The translations under genes and the position numbers were made by a program. A DNA stretch of 64,000 nt, taken from contig CANFCK010000017.1 in NCBI GenBank assembly GCA_947445035.1, forward strand, positions 37,564 to 101,563. Reading direction: 5' to 3'. The notes below the pieces were generated by a model. The model worked only from the letters and a program-made list of their open reading frames with translations, made no database searches and was not told where the DNA came from. Source of the DNA: Deltaproteobacteria bacterium. Its GTDB lineage: Bacteria > Myxococcota_A > UBA796 > SXON01. How positions within the stretch are numbered: position 1 is the stretch's first letter; the number at the start of each line of letters is the position of its first letter. Below are positions 25,516-36,887 of the stretch, piece after piece.

Positions 25516-25812
25516 CTACGGTGTGCCGCCGGGGAAGCGGTACAGGGTGCTGTGGGCGGGGACCAGCAGCAGCTCTTCGGCGGCGGCGCGGCGCTGGGTG
25601 ACCGGATCGTCGGCCAGTCGGGCGACCTCGCGTTCCAGTGACGCGTTTTCTCGCCGGACAGCGTCCAGCCGACGTTCGGCCTTGGCGAGGTCGGCCGAAA
25701 GCTCGCCGCCCCGGACCAGTCCGTTGTCGCCCCACACCGCGAGATACAGGATGCCCATCACCACTACCGTGGGGAGAACGTTCCATACAAGCCGGCGCTG
25801 GAGCAGATTCAT
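25516..25812 (-). CDS. FtsB/DivIC-like septum formation initiator
   Basis: A 98-residue bitopic protein with a membrane segment at about residues 12-30 (VLPTVVVMGILYLAVWG), a coiled coil at about 38-65 (ADLAKAERRLDAVRRENASLEREVARL) and a C-terminal EELLLVPAHSTLYRF. The last matches the AREELxLVxPGE end of FtsB/DivIC. Such proteins act in the FtsQBL complex at the division site. It is divergent from the PF10023-type lipoprotein, with only 39 bases between. Confidence 0.8.
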   Translation of the reverse strand: MNLLQRRLVWNVLPTVVVMGILYLAVWGDNGLVRGGELSADLAKAERRLDAVRRENASLEREVARLADDPVTQRRAAAEELLLVPAHSTLYRFPGGTP

Positions 25813-25851
25813 CTTGACGTGTAAAGAGTATCACGTAGGGCGAGTGTTGTC

Positions 25852-26922
25852 ATGATGAAAACACACGTCACCCACGCGATTGTCCGCGGGATCAGCGCGC
25901 TTGTCCCCCTTTGGCTTTGCGGCTGCGGGGTGGCTTACGTAGCCAGGAGCGCGGGCTTCCAAATCAAGCTTCTGACCAGCGGCGAGCCGGTCGCGGAGGT
26001 GCTGGCGGCAGGAGGGCTCAGCGCCGGGCAAGAACAACGATTGCGCCTTTTCGCCGAGGTCAACGCGTTCGGGCATCGGATCGGGCTCCGCCCCACCCGC
26101 AACTACACTGCCTACGCGCAGCGTTGGAACCACCGGATTTGGAACCTTTCGGCGTGTGGACCGTACTCGCTGGAGCCCAAGACCTGGTGGTTCCCGATCG
26201 TGGGGACCGTCCCCTACCTCGGCTATTTCACGTCCGACGACGTCGACCGGGCGCGCGCCAGCCTGGAGGCCAGCGGGTACGAGGTGGCGGTTCGGGAAGT
26301 CGGCGCCTACAGCACCCTCGGCTGGTTCGTCGATCCCGTACTGCCCAGCATGCTGCGGTGGGACGAAGCGCGTTTGGCCGAGACCGTGCTGCACGAGCTG
26401 GCGCATGCGACCCTGTGGGTGCCGGGGAGCGTAAGCTTCAACGAGAGTTTTGCGCGTATCGTCGGCGAGACTGCGGCGGACGGCTACCTGGTCTCCAAGT
26501 TCGGGGAGCTCAGCGTCGACGTGACGTCGGCCCGCACCTCCGACCGGGACTGGCTGGTATTTCGCCAGGTGCTTTCCGATCTACACGATGAACTCGATCG
26601 ACTGTATCACGACGACTCCTTGACGCCTGAGCGCCGATCCGCGGAAAAGGAGGCCCTGTACGCCAGCCTCGCCACCCGCGTCGCCGCCTCTGCGATCGAG
26701 GATACGACCCGCTGGCAGGAGTACGTGCGCGCGAATCAATGGAACAACCCACGGCTTTCGCAGTTCCGCACCTACAACAGCGGCGACGCCGAGTTTGCGG
26801 CGCTCCTGGCCGAGGAGGACGGTGACCTGTTGAAGTTCATCGAGCGGGTGCGTCGGCTCACCCGTGGCCAGCCCGACCCGTTCGCGGCCCTGCGGGACGC
26901 GCTCACGCCGGCTGGACCGTGA
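25852..26922 (+). CDS. Putative aminopeptidase lipoprotein, PF10023 type
   Basis: A 356-residue protein with a lipobox (LCGC). The mature start VAYVARSAGFQIKLL is typical of the PF10023 predicted aminopeptidases. The zinc site is H-E-L-A-H at about residue 182 (TVLHELAHATLW), followed by NESFARIVGETAADG, where the downstream Glu can be the third ligand. A WYLTAS-like segment is absent. It is probably anchored on the periplasmic side of a membrane. The gene stands alone between FtsB-like and sigma-factor genes. Confidence 0.83.
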   Translation: MMKTHVTHAIVRGISALVPLWLCGCGVAYVARSAGFQIKLLTSGEPVAEVLAAGGLSAGQEQRLRLFAEVNAFGHRIGLRPTRNYTAYAQRWNHRIWNLSACGPYSLEPKTWWFPIVGTVPYLGYFTSDDVDRARASLEASGYEVAVREVGAYSTLGWFVDPVLPSMLRWDEARLAETVLHELAHATLWVPGSVSFNESFARIVGETAADGYLVSKFGELSVDVTSARTSDRDWLVFRQVLSDLHDELDRLYHDDSLTPERRSAEKEALYASLATRVAASAIEDTTRWQEYVRANQWNNPRLSQFRTYNSGDAEFAALLAEEDGDLLKFIERVRRLTRGQPDPFAALRDALTPAGP

Positions 26923-27021
26923 CCGGTCCTGCGCCAACTCCGGGAACCTGCGGCCGCGGCGGTTGTCTCGATTCTTGGACGCCCCTCCCAGCCGTGTCCG
27001 ATTTTTTTGACAACGTCCTGT

Positions 27022-27049
27022 TTGACGAACGCCAGACACATTTTCTAAA
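27022..27049 (+). promoter_or_regulatory. Possible sigma-70-type promoter of the sigma factor gene
   Basis: TTGACG (27022-27027) and TCTAAA (27044-27049) are 16 bases apart and lie 86 bases before the ATG, in the only AT-rich stretch nearby. A second TTGACA lies at 27007. The -10 match is modest. Confidence 0.3.
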
Positions 27050-27119
27050 GGTTCTTGGCACGCGAACCGTACACACGCGCGGGGGCCTCTCGTTGGGCCT
27101 TGCGAGGGAGGTTTCCGAC

Positions 27120-27125
27120 AAGGAG
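27120..27125 (+). promoter_or_regulatory. Strong ribosome-binding site of the sigma factor gene
   Basis: AAGGAG ends 9 bases before ATG 27135. Few genes in the window have so clear a Shine-Dalgarno sequence, and it fixes this start. Confidence 0.7.
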
Positions 27126-27134
27126 TGACCAGGT

Positions 27135-28085
27135 ATGACCGCATCGGCACGTCGTGGCACGGGGTTTGCAGTGGTTGCTGACGAGCATCGTCTCGGAGGA
27201 ACCCAAATGGGCTTCGCATCTCCCGCGGTTCGGTCGGCACCGGTTGGTGAGGGAAACATACTCCTCAACAAATACCTGAAGCGGATGGGTGAGATCCCGT
27301 TGCTCAACCGGGACGACGAGGTCGAGGTTGCTCGCCGGATCGACGCCGGTGGCCCCGACAGCTCCCTGGCCCGCGCCCAGCTGGTCAACGCAAACCTGCG
27401 CTTGGTGGTCAGCATCGCCAAGGGCTACACCTACCGCGGCATTCCCTTGTCCGACCTCATCCAGGAAGGCAACATCGGCCTGATGAAGGCCACCGAGAAG
27501 TTCGATCACACCCGCGGATTCAAGTTCTCGACCTACGCCTCGTGGTGGATCCGCCAGAGCATCATCCGCGCCGTCGAAAGCCAGTGCCGGACCATCCGCA
27601 TCCCGATTTACAAGCTGGAAATCGTCAACAAGGTCCACCAGCTGCAGAAGGAGATGTTCCAGCAGTTCGGCACCGAGCCCTCGCTGGCCGACATCGCGGT
27701 TCGCCTCGAAGTCGATGTCGACAAGCTCGAAGCGCTGATGCGATTGACCCGGGAGCCCATCTCGCTCGACGCGCCCGTCAGTGAGGACAGCGATTCGGCG
27801 GTCGGCGAGTTCGTGGAGAACCCCAACGCCCAGTTGCCGAGCGCGGCGTTGGAAGAGTCTGGGCTCCGCTACGAGATCGAGGAGGTGCTCGCTTCGCTTT
27901 CCCCTCGCGAGGAGAAGGTCATCCGCATGCGGTACGGCATCGGTGAGCCCATGGCCTACTCGCTTGAGGAGATTGGCGGGCAGTTCTGCCTCACCCGCGA
28001 ACGCATCCGCCAGATCGAGATCAAGGCGCTGCGGAAGTTGCGGACCTCACGCCGTCGCAAGAACCTTGAGAGCTTCGTCGACTAG
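27135..28085 (+). CDS. RNA polymerase sigma-70 family factor (group 2 type)
   Basis: A 316-residue sigma factor. Region 1.2 is LLNKYLKRMGEIPLLNRDDEVEVARRI. Region 2 has LVVSIAKGYTYRGIPLSDLIQEGNIGLMKATEKFD and FKFSTYASWWIRQSI. Region 3 follows. Region 4 has SLEEIGGQFCLTRERIRQIEIKALRKLR. Region 1.1 is absent, which fits an alternative (RpoS/SigB-like) rather than the primary sigma. The start at 27135 is supported by AAGGAG. The target regulon is unknown. Confidence 0.93.
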   Translation: MTASARRGTGFAVVADEHRLGGTQMGFASPAVRSAPVGEGNILLNKYLKRMGEIPLLNRDDEVEVARRIDAGGPDSSLARAQLVNANLRLVVSIAKGYTYRGIPLSDLIQEGNIGLMKATEKFDHTRGFKFSTYASWWIRQSIIRAVESQCRTIRIPIYKLEIVNKVHQLQKEMFQQFGTEPSLADIAVRLEVDVDKLEALMRLTREPISLDAPVSEDSDSAVGEFVENPNAQLPSAALEESGLRYEIEEVLASLSPREEKVIRMRYGIGEPMAYSLEEIGGQFCLTRERIRQIEIKALRKLRTSRRRKNLESFVD

Positions 28086-28095
28086 GCCGCAGGCC

Positions 28096-28608
28096 TTACC
28101 AGACGACGACCAGCCCTGAGGGCACAGGAGACCCGGGTTCAGAGCCAGGGTCTTTCTCGTTTTCGGGCAACAGGCCATAGCGATCTCGCAGCGCCCGCCC
28201 CACTTCGAGTGGGGTGCGTTCGGTCAAGAGCAAGAAGGGGTAGAGCACCGTGATCGCCGTGTCGCGGTTGGGGAAAGGGACACCGCGGACGGCGTCGGCC
28301 ACGCACTGATCGGTCGCTGCGTCGCCCAGGGTCGAGAACGCAGGCGCCGCCTCGGTCACGGCGACGCCGGGACCCACGGTGAAGCGGACCACCACCTCGC
28401 CGTAGGCCAGCGGGTTCGCGGCCAAGAGCGCCTCGAAGCACGGCCGGACGTCGGCGGCCCGCAACGCGCGGAGCACGGCCTCCCGTTCGGCGGAGAGCGC
28501 CCCGCCGGTGTCGAGCTGCACGAGGGTGGCGTTTCCCAGGGGTGGGGGTGCCACCGGCTTCGGGACGCACGCTCCCAGGAACAGGAACGTCGCGACGGCG
28601 AGGTTCAC
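28096..28608 (-). CDS. AgmX/PglI-type lipoprotein
   Basis: A 170-residue lipoprotein (VNLAVATFLFLGAC). Its core resembles the C-terminal domain seen in myxobacterial AgmX/PglI-type proteins: ADVRPCFEALLAANPLAYGEVVVRFTVGPGVAV, then QCVADAVRGVPFP. The tail is acidic and Pro-rich. The GTG at 28608 overlaps the stop of the upstream amidase as GTGA, so the two are co-translated. It converges on the sigma factor gene with 10 bases between. The domain is associated with gliding-related or envelope proteins, but the function here is open. Confidence 0.72.
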   Translation of the reverse strand: MNLAVATFLFLGACVPKPVAPPPLGNATLVQLDTGGALSAEREAVLRALRAADVRPCFEALLAANPLAYGEVVVRFTVGPGVAVTEAAPAFSTLGDAATDQCVADAVRGVPFPNRDTAITVLYPFLLLTERTPLEVGRALRDRYGLLPENEKDPGSEPGSPVPSGLVVVW

Positions 28609-30122
28609 CGCCGACGCCGCGCGAGCAGGAAAAGGCCCGCTACCAGAGCCATGGTCGGCGAGGAGCCACCGGTGGCGCAGGCCGGAATCTCCCCGAGGGG
28701 GGTGGCCTTGCCCGGTCGAGGGACGCGCGCCTGGTCCTCCTGGCCGCGCGGGCGCCCGGTGTCTGTGCCTGCCCCGGTGTCGTCGCGGCCGGGCGACAGT
28801 GCGATGCTGCACCAGTCTTCGGCCGCGGTGAGCTCCGAGACACAGGTGTCGCTGGCATACCCATCGAGGCTGGCGCGCAGGGTGTAGGAGCCGAAAGGGA
28901 GATCGGCAAAGCGGTAGAGCCCGTCGCCGTCGACCGTGGTGCTGGCGCCCGTCTCAACCACGGTCACCGTGGCGCCGGTCAGGTTGCCGCCCGTGTTGTA
29001 GACGTCGTCGGCGCGGACGTAGCCGAGCACCTTTCCGGTGGCCGTGGAGGTGCCGTCGCCCAGCAGGCCCATGTAGTAGTCCCAGTCCCAACACGGGCCG
29101 GGGTCGGTGTGGTTGCCCGCGCCCCCGTAGCTGCCCGGATTGTAGGGGTCGGGCACCTCGTTGTGGCCGATCACGTGGCTGCGATCGAGGGGCACCCCCT
29201 GTCGCGACGCGACATCGAGCGCCAACGCGGCCGAGCCCTGGTACATCGCCTCGGTGTAGTACCCACAGTCGCTGACGTAGCCTTCGTGCTCGATGCCGAC
29301 GCTACGTTCGTTGATGTCCCAGTTTCCCGCGTGCCAGCCGACATCGGCCTCGCGCACCATCTGGGTGACTTGTCCGTCCGAGCTGCGCACCACGTAGTGG
29401 GCACTGGCGCCGGCGCTGCAGTTGGCGAACCACGAGGCACAGCCGGAGTAGCTGCCCTGGACCGTGTGGATCACGATGACATCGATGTCGCCTGCGCTTC
29501 GGGAGTAGTCGCTGTAGTTGTCGGGACACGCCGGGACCGAAGCCGCGGCGCCGGGGTAGTCGGTTGCGTCGGGCGGCGGCGCCGGAGGGCGCGGAACCGA
29601 GACGTCCTGGGCAGGGACCGTGACCGCTCCGTAGGCGCTTTCCGCGGTGAAGCCAGCGGCCAGAAGCGCGTAGATTCCCTCCACATAGAGGCCCTGAAGC
29701 ATCGGCTCATCGCGACCAGAAAAGGCAGTGACAGCGCCCTGCCAGGCGTCCAGGTCGGCCGTCGGGGGCAGCACACCGCCGTTATGAACACGGGCGCGCT
29801 CGGCGAGGAGGGCGGCGGCGGCCCGGACTGAGAGCCGCCAATCGTCGATCACCGCGTTGGGATCGAGGCTCAAGAGCGCGCTGGCGGCTTCGACATCGGG
29901 ACCGCCCACCTCGTCCACCTCGACGAAGTCGAACATCGTGCGGCCACCCCACGCGCTCGCTTCGTGGGGGCGCAGGCCGGACGCCTCCATGGCGATGGCG
30001 TAGAGCAGTACGACGGGCACCTGGGCCTCGGTTGCGGCGGCCGCAAACGGGGCGTCGAGGGCCGCCGGCGCAGTCGGGGTAGCAGGGGCAGCGAGTGCGA
30101 TGGCAGGGAGGAGGAGGAGCAT
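28605..30122 (-). CDS. N-acetylmuramoyl-L-alanine amidase with a MYXO-CTERM-like tail
   Basis: A 505-residue secreted protein with signal MLLLLPAIALAAPA. The lysozyme-like N-terminal domain (VPVVLLYAIAMEASGL) and the Amidase_2 domain (VIVIHTVQGSYSG, NHTDPGPCWDWDYYM, IGIEHEGY) match the paralogue at 15674. After the amidase comes a carboxypeptidase-regulatory-like beta-domain (GLYRFADLPFGSYTLRASLDGY), then a low-complexity linker. The C-terminus is Cys-x-x-Gly-Gly, a hydrophobic segment and RRRR, as in MYXO-CTERM sorting signals. It is probably surface-sorted. ATG 30122 is chosen for the signal peptide. Confidence 0.9.
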   Translation of the reverse strand: MLLLLPAIALAAPATPTAPAALDAPFAAAATEAQVPVVLLYAIAMEASGLRPHEASAWGGRTMFDFVEVDEVGGPDVEAASALLSLDPNAVIDDWRLSVRAAAALLAERARVHNGGVLPPTADLDAWQGAVTAFSGRDEPMLQGLYVEGIYALLAAGFTAESAYGAVTVPAQDVSVPRPPAPPPDATDYPGAAASVPACPDNYSDYSRSAGDIDVIVIHTVQGSYSGCASWFANCSAGASAHYVVRSSDGQVTQMVREADVGWHAGNWDINERSVGIEHEGYVSDCGYYTEAMYQGSAALALDVASRQGVPLDRSHVIGHNEVPDPYNPGSYGGAGNHTDPGPCWDWDYYMGLLGDGTSTATGKVLGYVRADDVYNTGGNLTGATVTVVETGASTTVDGDGLYRFADLPFGSYTLRASLDGYASDTCVSELTAAEDWCSIALSPGRDDTGAGTDTGRPRGQEDQARVPRPGKATPLGEIPACATGGSSPTMALVAGLFLLARRRR

Positions 30123-30204
30123 CCGGCGTCTCGGGCTCGCGCGGATAATCCGCCTGCCGTGCCGCGGCACCCCGGGATAGCTTCGGGGGCCTCCGAGGTC
30201 TCCG

Positions 30205-33069
<2,865 letters not shown>

Positions 33070-33112
33070 CGCGGGCGGTCGCGGTGCATACCCTTGCAGG
33101 GTTGGAGCGCCC

Positions 33113-34264
33113 TTGACCCTGTTCGGCATCCCGGTTCGTATCGAGCCGAGCTTTTTGTTCATCACCGCGCTGATCGGCCTGCAGGGCGGCGACATCGGCT
33201 CGATGGTGGCGTGGGTGGTCGCGGTGTTCATCGGCGTGCTGGTGCACGAGATGGGGCATGCACTTTTGATGAAGTACTACGGGTTTGAGCCCTACATCGT
33301 GCTGCACGGCTTCGGGGGCCTCGCCGGGCGCGAGGGCAACTTCGGGCGGACCTCCATCTGGCGGGAGATCCTGATCTCGTTGGCAGGGCCGGGGGCCGGC
33401 TTTGTGCTCGGCCTCGTGGTTTTCGTGGCGTTGCTCCTGGCCCCGGCCGAGGTGCCGCAGGGAATCCAGATGCTGATGAGCAATCTGCTCATGGTGACCA
33501 TCGTCTGGGGGATACTCAATCTGCTGCCGATGATGCCGTTGGACGGAGGGAACGTTTCACGCCTGTTGTTCCTACGTTTTGCGCCGGCGCGGCCGCGGTG
33601 GTCCTGGTATCTGAGCATCGTGGTGGCGGCGCTGTCCATCGGCGCCTCGCTTTTCGTGGGGATGTTCTTCTGGGCGATCATCTCTGCGTTCTCGATTGTG
33701 CAGGCCGTGCAGGAGATTCGGCGCCTCCCCGAGACGGTGAGCGTGCGACCCGTGCCCCAGCCCGCTGGGCGGGCCGTCACCTTTCGTCGGCCAACGTCGA
33801 AGTCCGCGGTGGTCGCGCCGACGAACACGCCTGAAGACGACCCGATGCAGGCCGCGCGGTCGGCGTTCATCCGGTCCCCGGATGCCGAAACGGGGGAGCG
33901 GCTGGTGACCGCTTTCGTCGCCTCGCGCCGGTTTGCGGGTTTGGCGGCCATCGCCGCCGGGCCTGATGGCATCGTGCTTTCAGGGGCGGTGCTTGCTGCC
34001 GCGGCCAGCGCCGCGTTGGAGGCGGGCGTCCCGCGCAGCGCCGTAGACCTCGGCACCCTCGCGCACCAACGGGGGGCGGGTGTTCACGCGTCCGGCGTGG
34101 TCGCGCGCGCCCACGGTCGGCTGGGCCAGAACGACGACGCCGCCCGCTGGGTGGAACGCGCGTTGTCGGACGGATGGCGGGACACCGAAAGCCTGCGTCG
34201 GGCGCCGGAGCTGGCCGCGTTGGTCGATGACCCGCGATGGTCGGCGTGGGTTCCGAACGGCTAG
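33113..34264 (+). CDS. Site-2 protease family (M50) protein with helical C-terminal domain
   Basis: A 383-residue integral membrane metalloprotease. The zinc motif HEMGH lies in VLVHEMGHALLMKYYG at about residue 45, and the second site is LNLLPMMPLDGG. The first 225 residues carry about five membrane segments. The C-terminal 150 residues are helical and Ala-rich, with TPR-like character and no membrane segment, which is unusual for this size class. The start TTG 33113 follows GGAG by 5 bases and gives the common LFGIPVRIEPSF beginning. M50 proteases cleave within the membrane and release regulators. Confidence 0.85.
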   Translation: MTLFGIPVRIEPSFLFITALIGLQGGDIGSMVAWVVAVFIGVLVHEMGHALLMKYYGFEPYIVLHGFGGLAGREGNFGRTSIWREILISLAGPGAGFVLGLVVFVALLLAPAEVPQGIQMLMSNLLMVTIVWGILNLLPMMPLDGGNVSRLLFLRFAPARPRWSWYLSIVVAALSIGASLFVGMFFWAIISAFSIVQAVQEIRRLPETVSVRPVPQPAGRAVTFRRPTSKSAVVAPTNTPEDDPMQAARSAFIRSPDAETGERLVTAFVASRRFAGLAAIAAGPDGIVLSGAVLAAAASAALEAGVPRSAVDLGTLAHQRGAGVHASGVVARAHGRLGQNDDAARWVERALSDGWRDTESLRRAPELAALVDDPRWSAWVPNG

Positions 34265-34271
34265 GCGCCGC

Positions 34272-34841
34272 CTACTCCAAGGACGGGGGCGTTCCTTCGT
34301 CGACCGCGGCGGCGGTCTCGGCGCCACCGGCATCGCGCGTCAACAGGTAGGCCAGCGGAAAGCCGATGACCCCGATCCAGATGGCGCTGTCGGCCACGTT
34401 GAAGATGGGCCAGACGTTGGTGCGGTAGTGCTCAATGCACCACTCCTTGAGCGGGCCCGACCCCACCGACACCTTGATCATGTCGGTGACCTGCCCGAAA
34501 AGCGCCCGGTCAATGCCGTTGCCGAGCGTGCCCGAGAGGAGCACCCCCAACGCGGCGGCCGGCCAGCGGTCCGTTTGGCCGAGCGCCCACGCGCCCGCCC
34601 CGATTGCCACCACCGCCACCGCAGTGAAGCTGAGGAAGATCACCATCCGGTTGGGATCGTCGGCCAGCGCCGAGAAGGCAGCGCCCTTGTTCTCCGCATG
34701 GGAGAAGCCGAACCACCCGGGGATGATCACATACTCGTCGATTCGTTCACGCAAAAGGACCCGCGTCAACACCTTGGTGCCCTGATCCAACGCCAGAAAC
34801 CCGAGTGTGAAGCTCAGGAACCAGCGTGCTTTGGGCGACAT
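34272..34841 (-). CDS. lspA: Signal peptidase II (prolipoprotein signal peptidase)
   Basis: LspA removes the signal peptide from diacylglyceryl-modified lipoproteins in the inner membrane. The 189-residue protein has four membrane segments. The catalytic Asp regions are GNGIDRALFGQVTDMIKV and WPIFNVADSAI, and HAENKGAAFS is the conserved N-x-G-A-x-F block. About 16 extra residues separate the two Asp motifs relative to the short type. It is the processing enzyme for the many lipoproteins encoded around it. It is preceded by a cyclophilin gene on the same strand, 10 bases away. Confidence 0.93.
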   Translation of the reverse strand: MSPKARWFLSFTLGFLALDQGTKVLTRVLLRERIDEYVIIPGWFGFSHAENKGAAFSALADDPNRMVIFLSFTAVAVVAIGAGAWALGQTDRWPAAALGVLLSGTLGNGIDRALFGQVTDMIKVSVGSGPLKEWCIEHYRTNVWPIFNVADSAIWIGVIGFPLAYLLTRDAGGAETAAAVDEGTPPSLE

Positions 34842-34851
34842 CGTGGACCCC

Positions 34852-35361
34852 TTACTCGGTGACGGTGACCTTGTTCATCCGGATCGGCTTCGAGGGTGCG
34901 CCGCTGCGGCTGCCCAGGGCTTCGATTTTGCTGACCACGTCCATGCCGGTGGTCACCTTGCCGAAGACGGGGTGCTGGCTCGGGGTGCTGGTGTCGAACC
35001 AGTCGAGGAACTTGTTGTGGACGGTGTTCACGAAGAACTGCGAGCCGCCCGAGTTGGGGCGGCCGGTGTTGGCCATCGACAACGTGCCGGGGAGGTTGCT
35101 GAGCTTGGCCGTGAACTCGTCCTTGCAGTTGCCGAGCGGCGATTCGCCGGTGCCGGCGCGGGAGTCCTTGGGGTCCTTGCTGTGCTTGCAGCCGAACTGC
35201 AGCATGAAGCTCGGGATCACCCGATGAAAGTGGAGACCGTCGTAGAACCCGCTCTTGGCCAGGCTCAGGAAGTTGGCGGCGGTGACGGGCATCTGGTCGA
35301 CGTAGATATCGGCGACGAAAGTGCCTTCCGAGGTGTCGAACGTCGCGGTGGGGTTGGCCAT
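34852..35361 (-). CDS. Cyclophilin-type peptidyl-prolyl isomerase
   Basis: A 169-residue cytosolic cyclophilin. The active-site elements are [13 protein letters not shown] (Arg and Phe of the catalytic pocket), [20 protein letters not shown] and [14 protein letters not shown]. There is no signal peptide, so it acts inside the cell, assisting proline isomerisation during folding. [15 protein letters not shown] insertion follows the first motif, as in divergent-loop cyclophilins. It probably shares a transcript with lspA. Confidence 0.93.
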   Translation of the reverse strand: MANPTATFDTSEGTFVADIYVDQMPVTAANFLSLAKSGFYDGLHFHRVIPSFMLQFGCKHSKDPKDSRAGTGESPLGNCKDEFTAKLSNLPGTLSMANTGRPNSGGSQFFVNTVHNKFLDWFDTSTPSQHPVFGKVTTGMDVVSKIEALGSRSGAPSKPIRMNKVTVTE

Positions 35362-35402
35362 GGAAGCTCCGGAGACCGCGCTGCTAACACCTTCTTCGTC
35401 GT

Positions 35403-36221
35403 CTAGCCGGGCGCGCAGGCCTGGACGGAGCCGTCGCCGCTTTCGATGTTCGCGCAGGCGTCGCAGCCCGCGGGCCCCTCGAAGCTGGCGGTGACCCCTT
35501 CGCTCATCTGGGCGGTGCCACTGGGCTCGACCGGGCAGGCCTCGTCGACCACCAGGTCGCCGCCAAACAGGGAAAAGCCGCCGCTGCCCCCGACGTCGGC
35601 CGCCAGGTCGATGCGCATGGCGTCGTCGTCGTGCTCCACACTCCCGCTGGCCTGCCAGTCGGACCAGCTCACGATGCGGGGATCATCGGGCAGCTGCCGC
35701 GCCTCGAAATAGCCGAGCAGCTCCGCTTGCAAGTTGACATCGGCGTGATCGACGCCCCCGCCCTCAGCGTGAAGCACGCTGCCTTTGAGCAGGAGCCGAT
35801 CAAAGCGAGGCGACTCGACGTCGGCGACGACCTGGATATCGAAGTCGTGGCGCTCGACCTCGCGGCCGTCCTCTTCCCAGGCTTCGATGGTGACGGTGCC
35901 GTCCCAATCGTAGCCGTGCTTCGAACGGCAGCCCGATTGATAGGTGGTGTTCGCACCGTCGAGCGTACGAAAGGGACAGACCCCCTCCTGCGCCACGAGG
36001 TGGTGAAGCGCGATCTCCCAGATGGCCAGGGGCACGTCCACCGTGGGCATGGTGCCGCCCCATCCTGGCATCAACTCCGGAAACGCCGCCCCGAGCGCGT
36101 CTCCGTCGGCAGGATCGAACCCGGTGCTCGCGGCCAGCGGCTCGCCGAGGTCGACCGGGGCCACGCGCCATGCGACGTCGGCGGCGAGAGGGTCGCAGCC
36201 CAAGAGGGCAAACAGCAACAT
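35403..36221 (-). CDS. Lipoprotein of unknown function
   Basis: A 272-residue protein starting MLLFALLGC, a nine-residue lipoprotein signal. The mature part is acidic and beta-rich. It has Cys pairs near residues 90 and 107 and a C-terminal cluster of four Cys ([24 protein letters not shown]) that may form disulfides. I recognise no family. A GGCTAGCGG element has TAG 13 bases before the ATG. The downstream neighbour is a cyclophilin gene 41 bases away, so it may be in the lspA unit. Confidence 0.7.
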   Translation of the reverse strand: MLLFALLGCDPLAADVAWRVAPVDLGEPLAASTGFDPADGDALGAAFPELMPGWGGTMPTVDVPLAIWEIALHHLVAQEGVCPFRTLDGANTTYQSGCRSKHGYDWDGTVTIEAWEEDGREVERHDFDIQVVADVESPRFDRLLLKGSVLHAEGGGVDHADVNLQAELLGYFEARQLPDDPRIVSWSDWQASGSVEHDDDAMRIDLAADVGGSGGFSLFGGDLVVDEACPVEPSGTAQMSEGVTASFEGPAGCDACANIESGDGSVQACAPG

Positions 36222-36299
36222 GCCCGCCCCGCTAGCCCGCCCGCGGGCCCGACGGCTGCGTCCTGACAGCCTTCTTGCGGGCGCGCTACTTGCGGCACC

Positions 36300-36875
36300 A
36301 TGAGCGATGCTGTCGATACGCCCGCCCCCGCTGTCTCCGTGGCCGGCGAAGGCCCGCTCCACGTGACGATTCGGACCACCCTCGGCCCGCTGCGCTGCGA
36401 GCTTTTTGAGGGAGAGGCGCCGCGGACCGTCGCCAACTTTGTGGCGTTGGCGCTTGGTAATATCCAGTGGACCGATCCGAAGGGGGTGGTGGGCTCGCGG
36501 CCGCTGTACCCGGGCACGCTCTTTCACAGGGTGATCCCCGACTTTCTGATCCAGGGCGGCGACCCGACCGGCACCGGCGCCGGTACCGCCGGCTACCGCT
36601 GGTTGGACGAGCCGGGCGCTTTGGCATTGGCTCACGATCGCCCGGGAATGCTGAGCATGGCGAACCAGGGGCGGCCCCACACCCAGAGCTGCCAGTTCTT
36701 CATCACCGAGGTGCCGACCCCCCATCTAGACGGCAAACACGGGGTTTTCGGGAGGGTCGTCGAAGGCCTGGACATCGTGCGGCGGATTGCGAGGGTGCCG
36801 GCGAGCCAGAGTCGGCCGCTCACGCCGGTGAAGATGTTGGGTTTGGTAGTTTTCAGGGGGAGTGGGGGCGTGTAG
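36300..36875 (+). CDS. Cyclophilin-type peptidyl-prolyl isomerase
   Basis: A 191-residue cyclophilin with LFHRVIPDFLIQGGDPTGTGAGTAGY, RPGMLSMANQGRPHTQSCQFFI and TPHLDGKHGVFGRVVEGLDIV, all matching catalytic-site segments. It lacks a signal peptide. It is encoded divergently from the 35403-36221 lipoprotein and converges on arsS. It is the second cyclophilin within 2 kb, but the two are not close copies. Confidence 0.93.
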   Translation: MSDAVDTPAPAVSVAGEGPLHVTIRTTLGPLRCELFEGEAPRTVANFVALALGNIQWTDPKGVVGSRPLYPGTLFHRVIPDFLIQGGDPTGTGAGTAGYRWLDEPGALALAHDRPGMLSMANQGRPHTQSCQFFITEVPTPHLDGKHGVFGRVVEGLDIVRRIARVPASQSRPLTPVKMLGLVVFRGSGGV

Positions 36876-36887
36876 GGGCTCGGTCGT

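Noticed and set aside
27056..27072. TGGCACG upstream of the sigma factor gene
   Set aside because: Only the -24 half fits sigma-54; the -12 half is CCGTA.
28084..28096. AGGCC-GCA-GGCCT after the sigma factor stop
   Set aside because: The stem is only five pairs and no T-run follows on either strand, so I do not call it a terminator.
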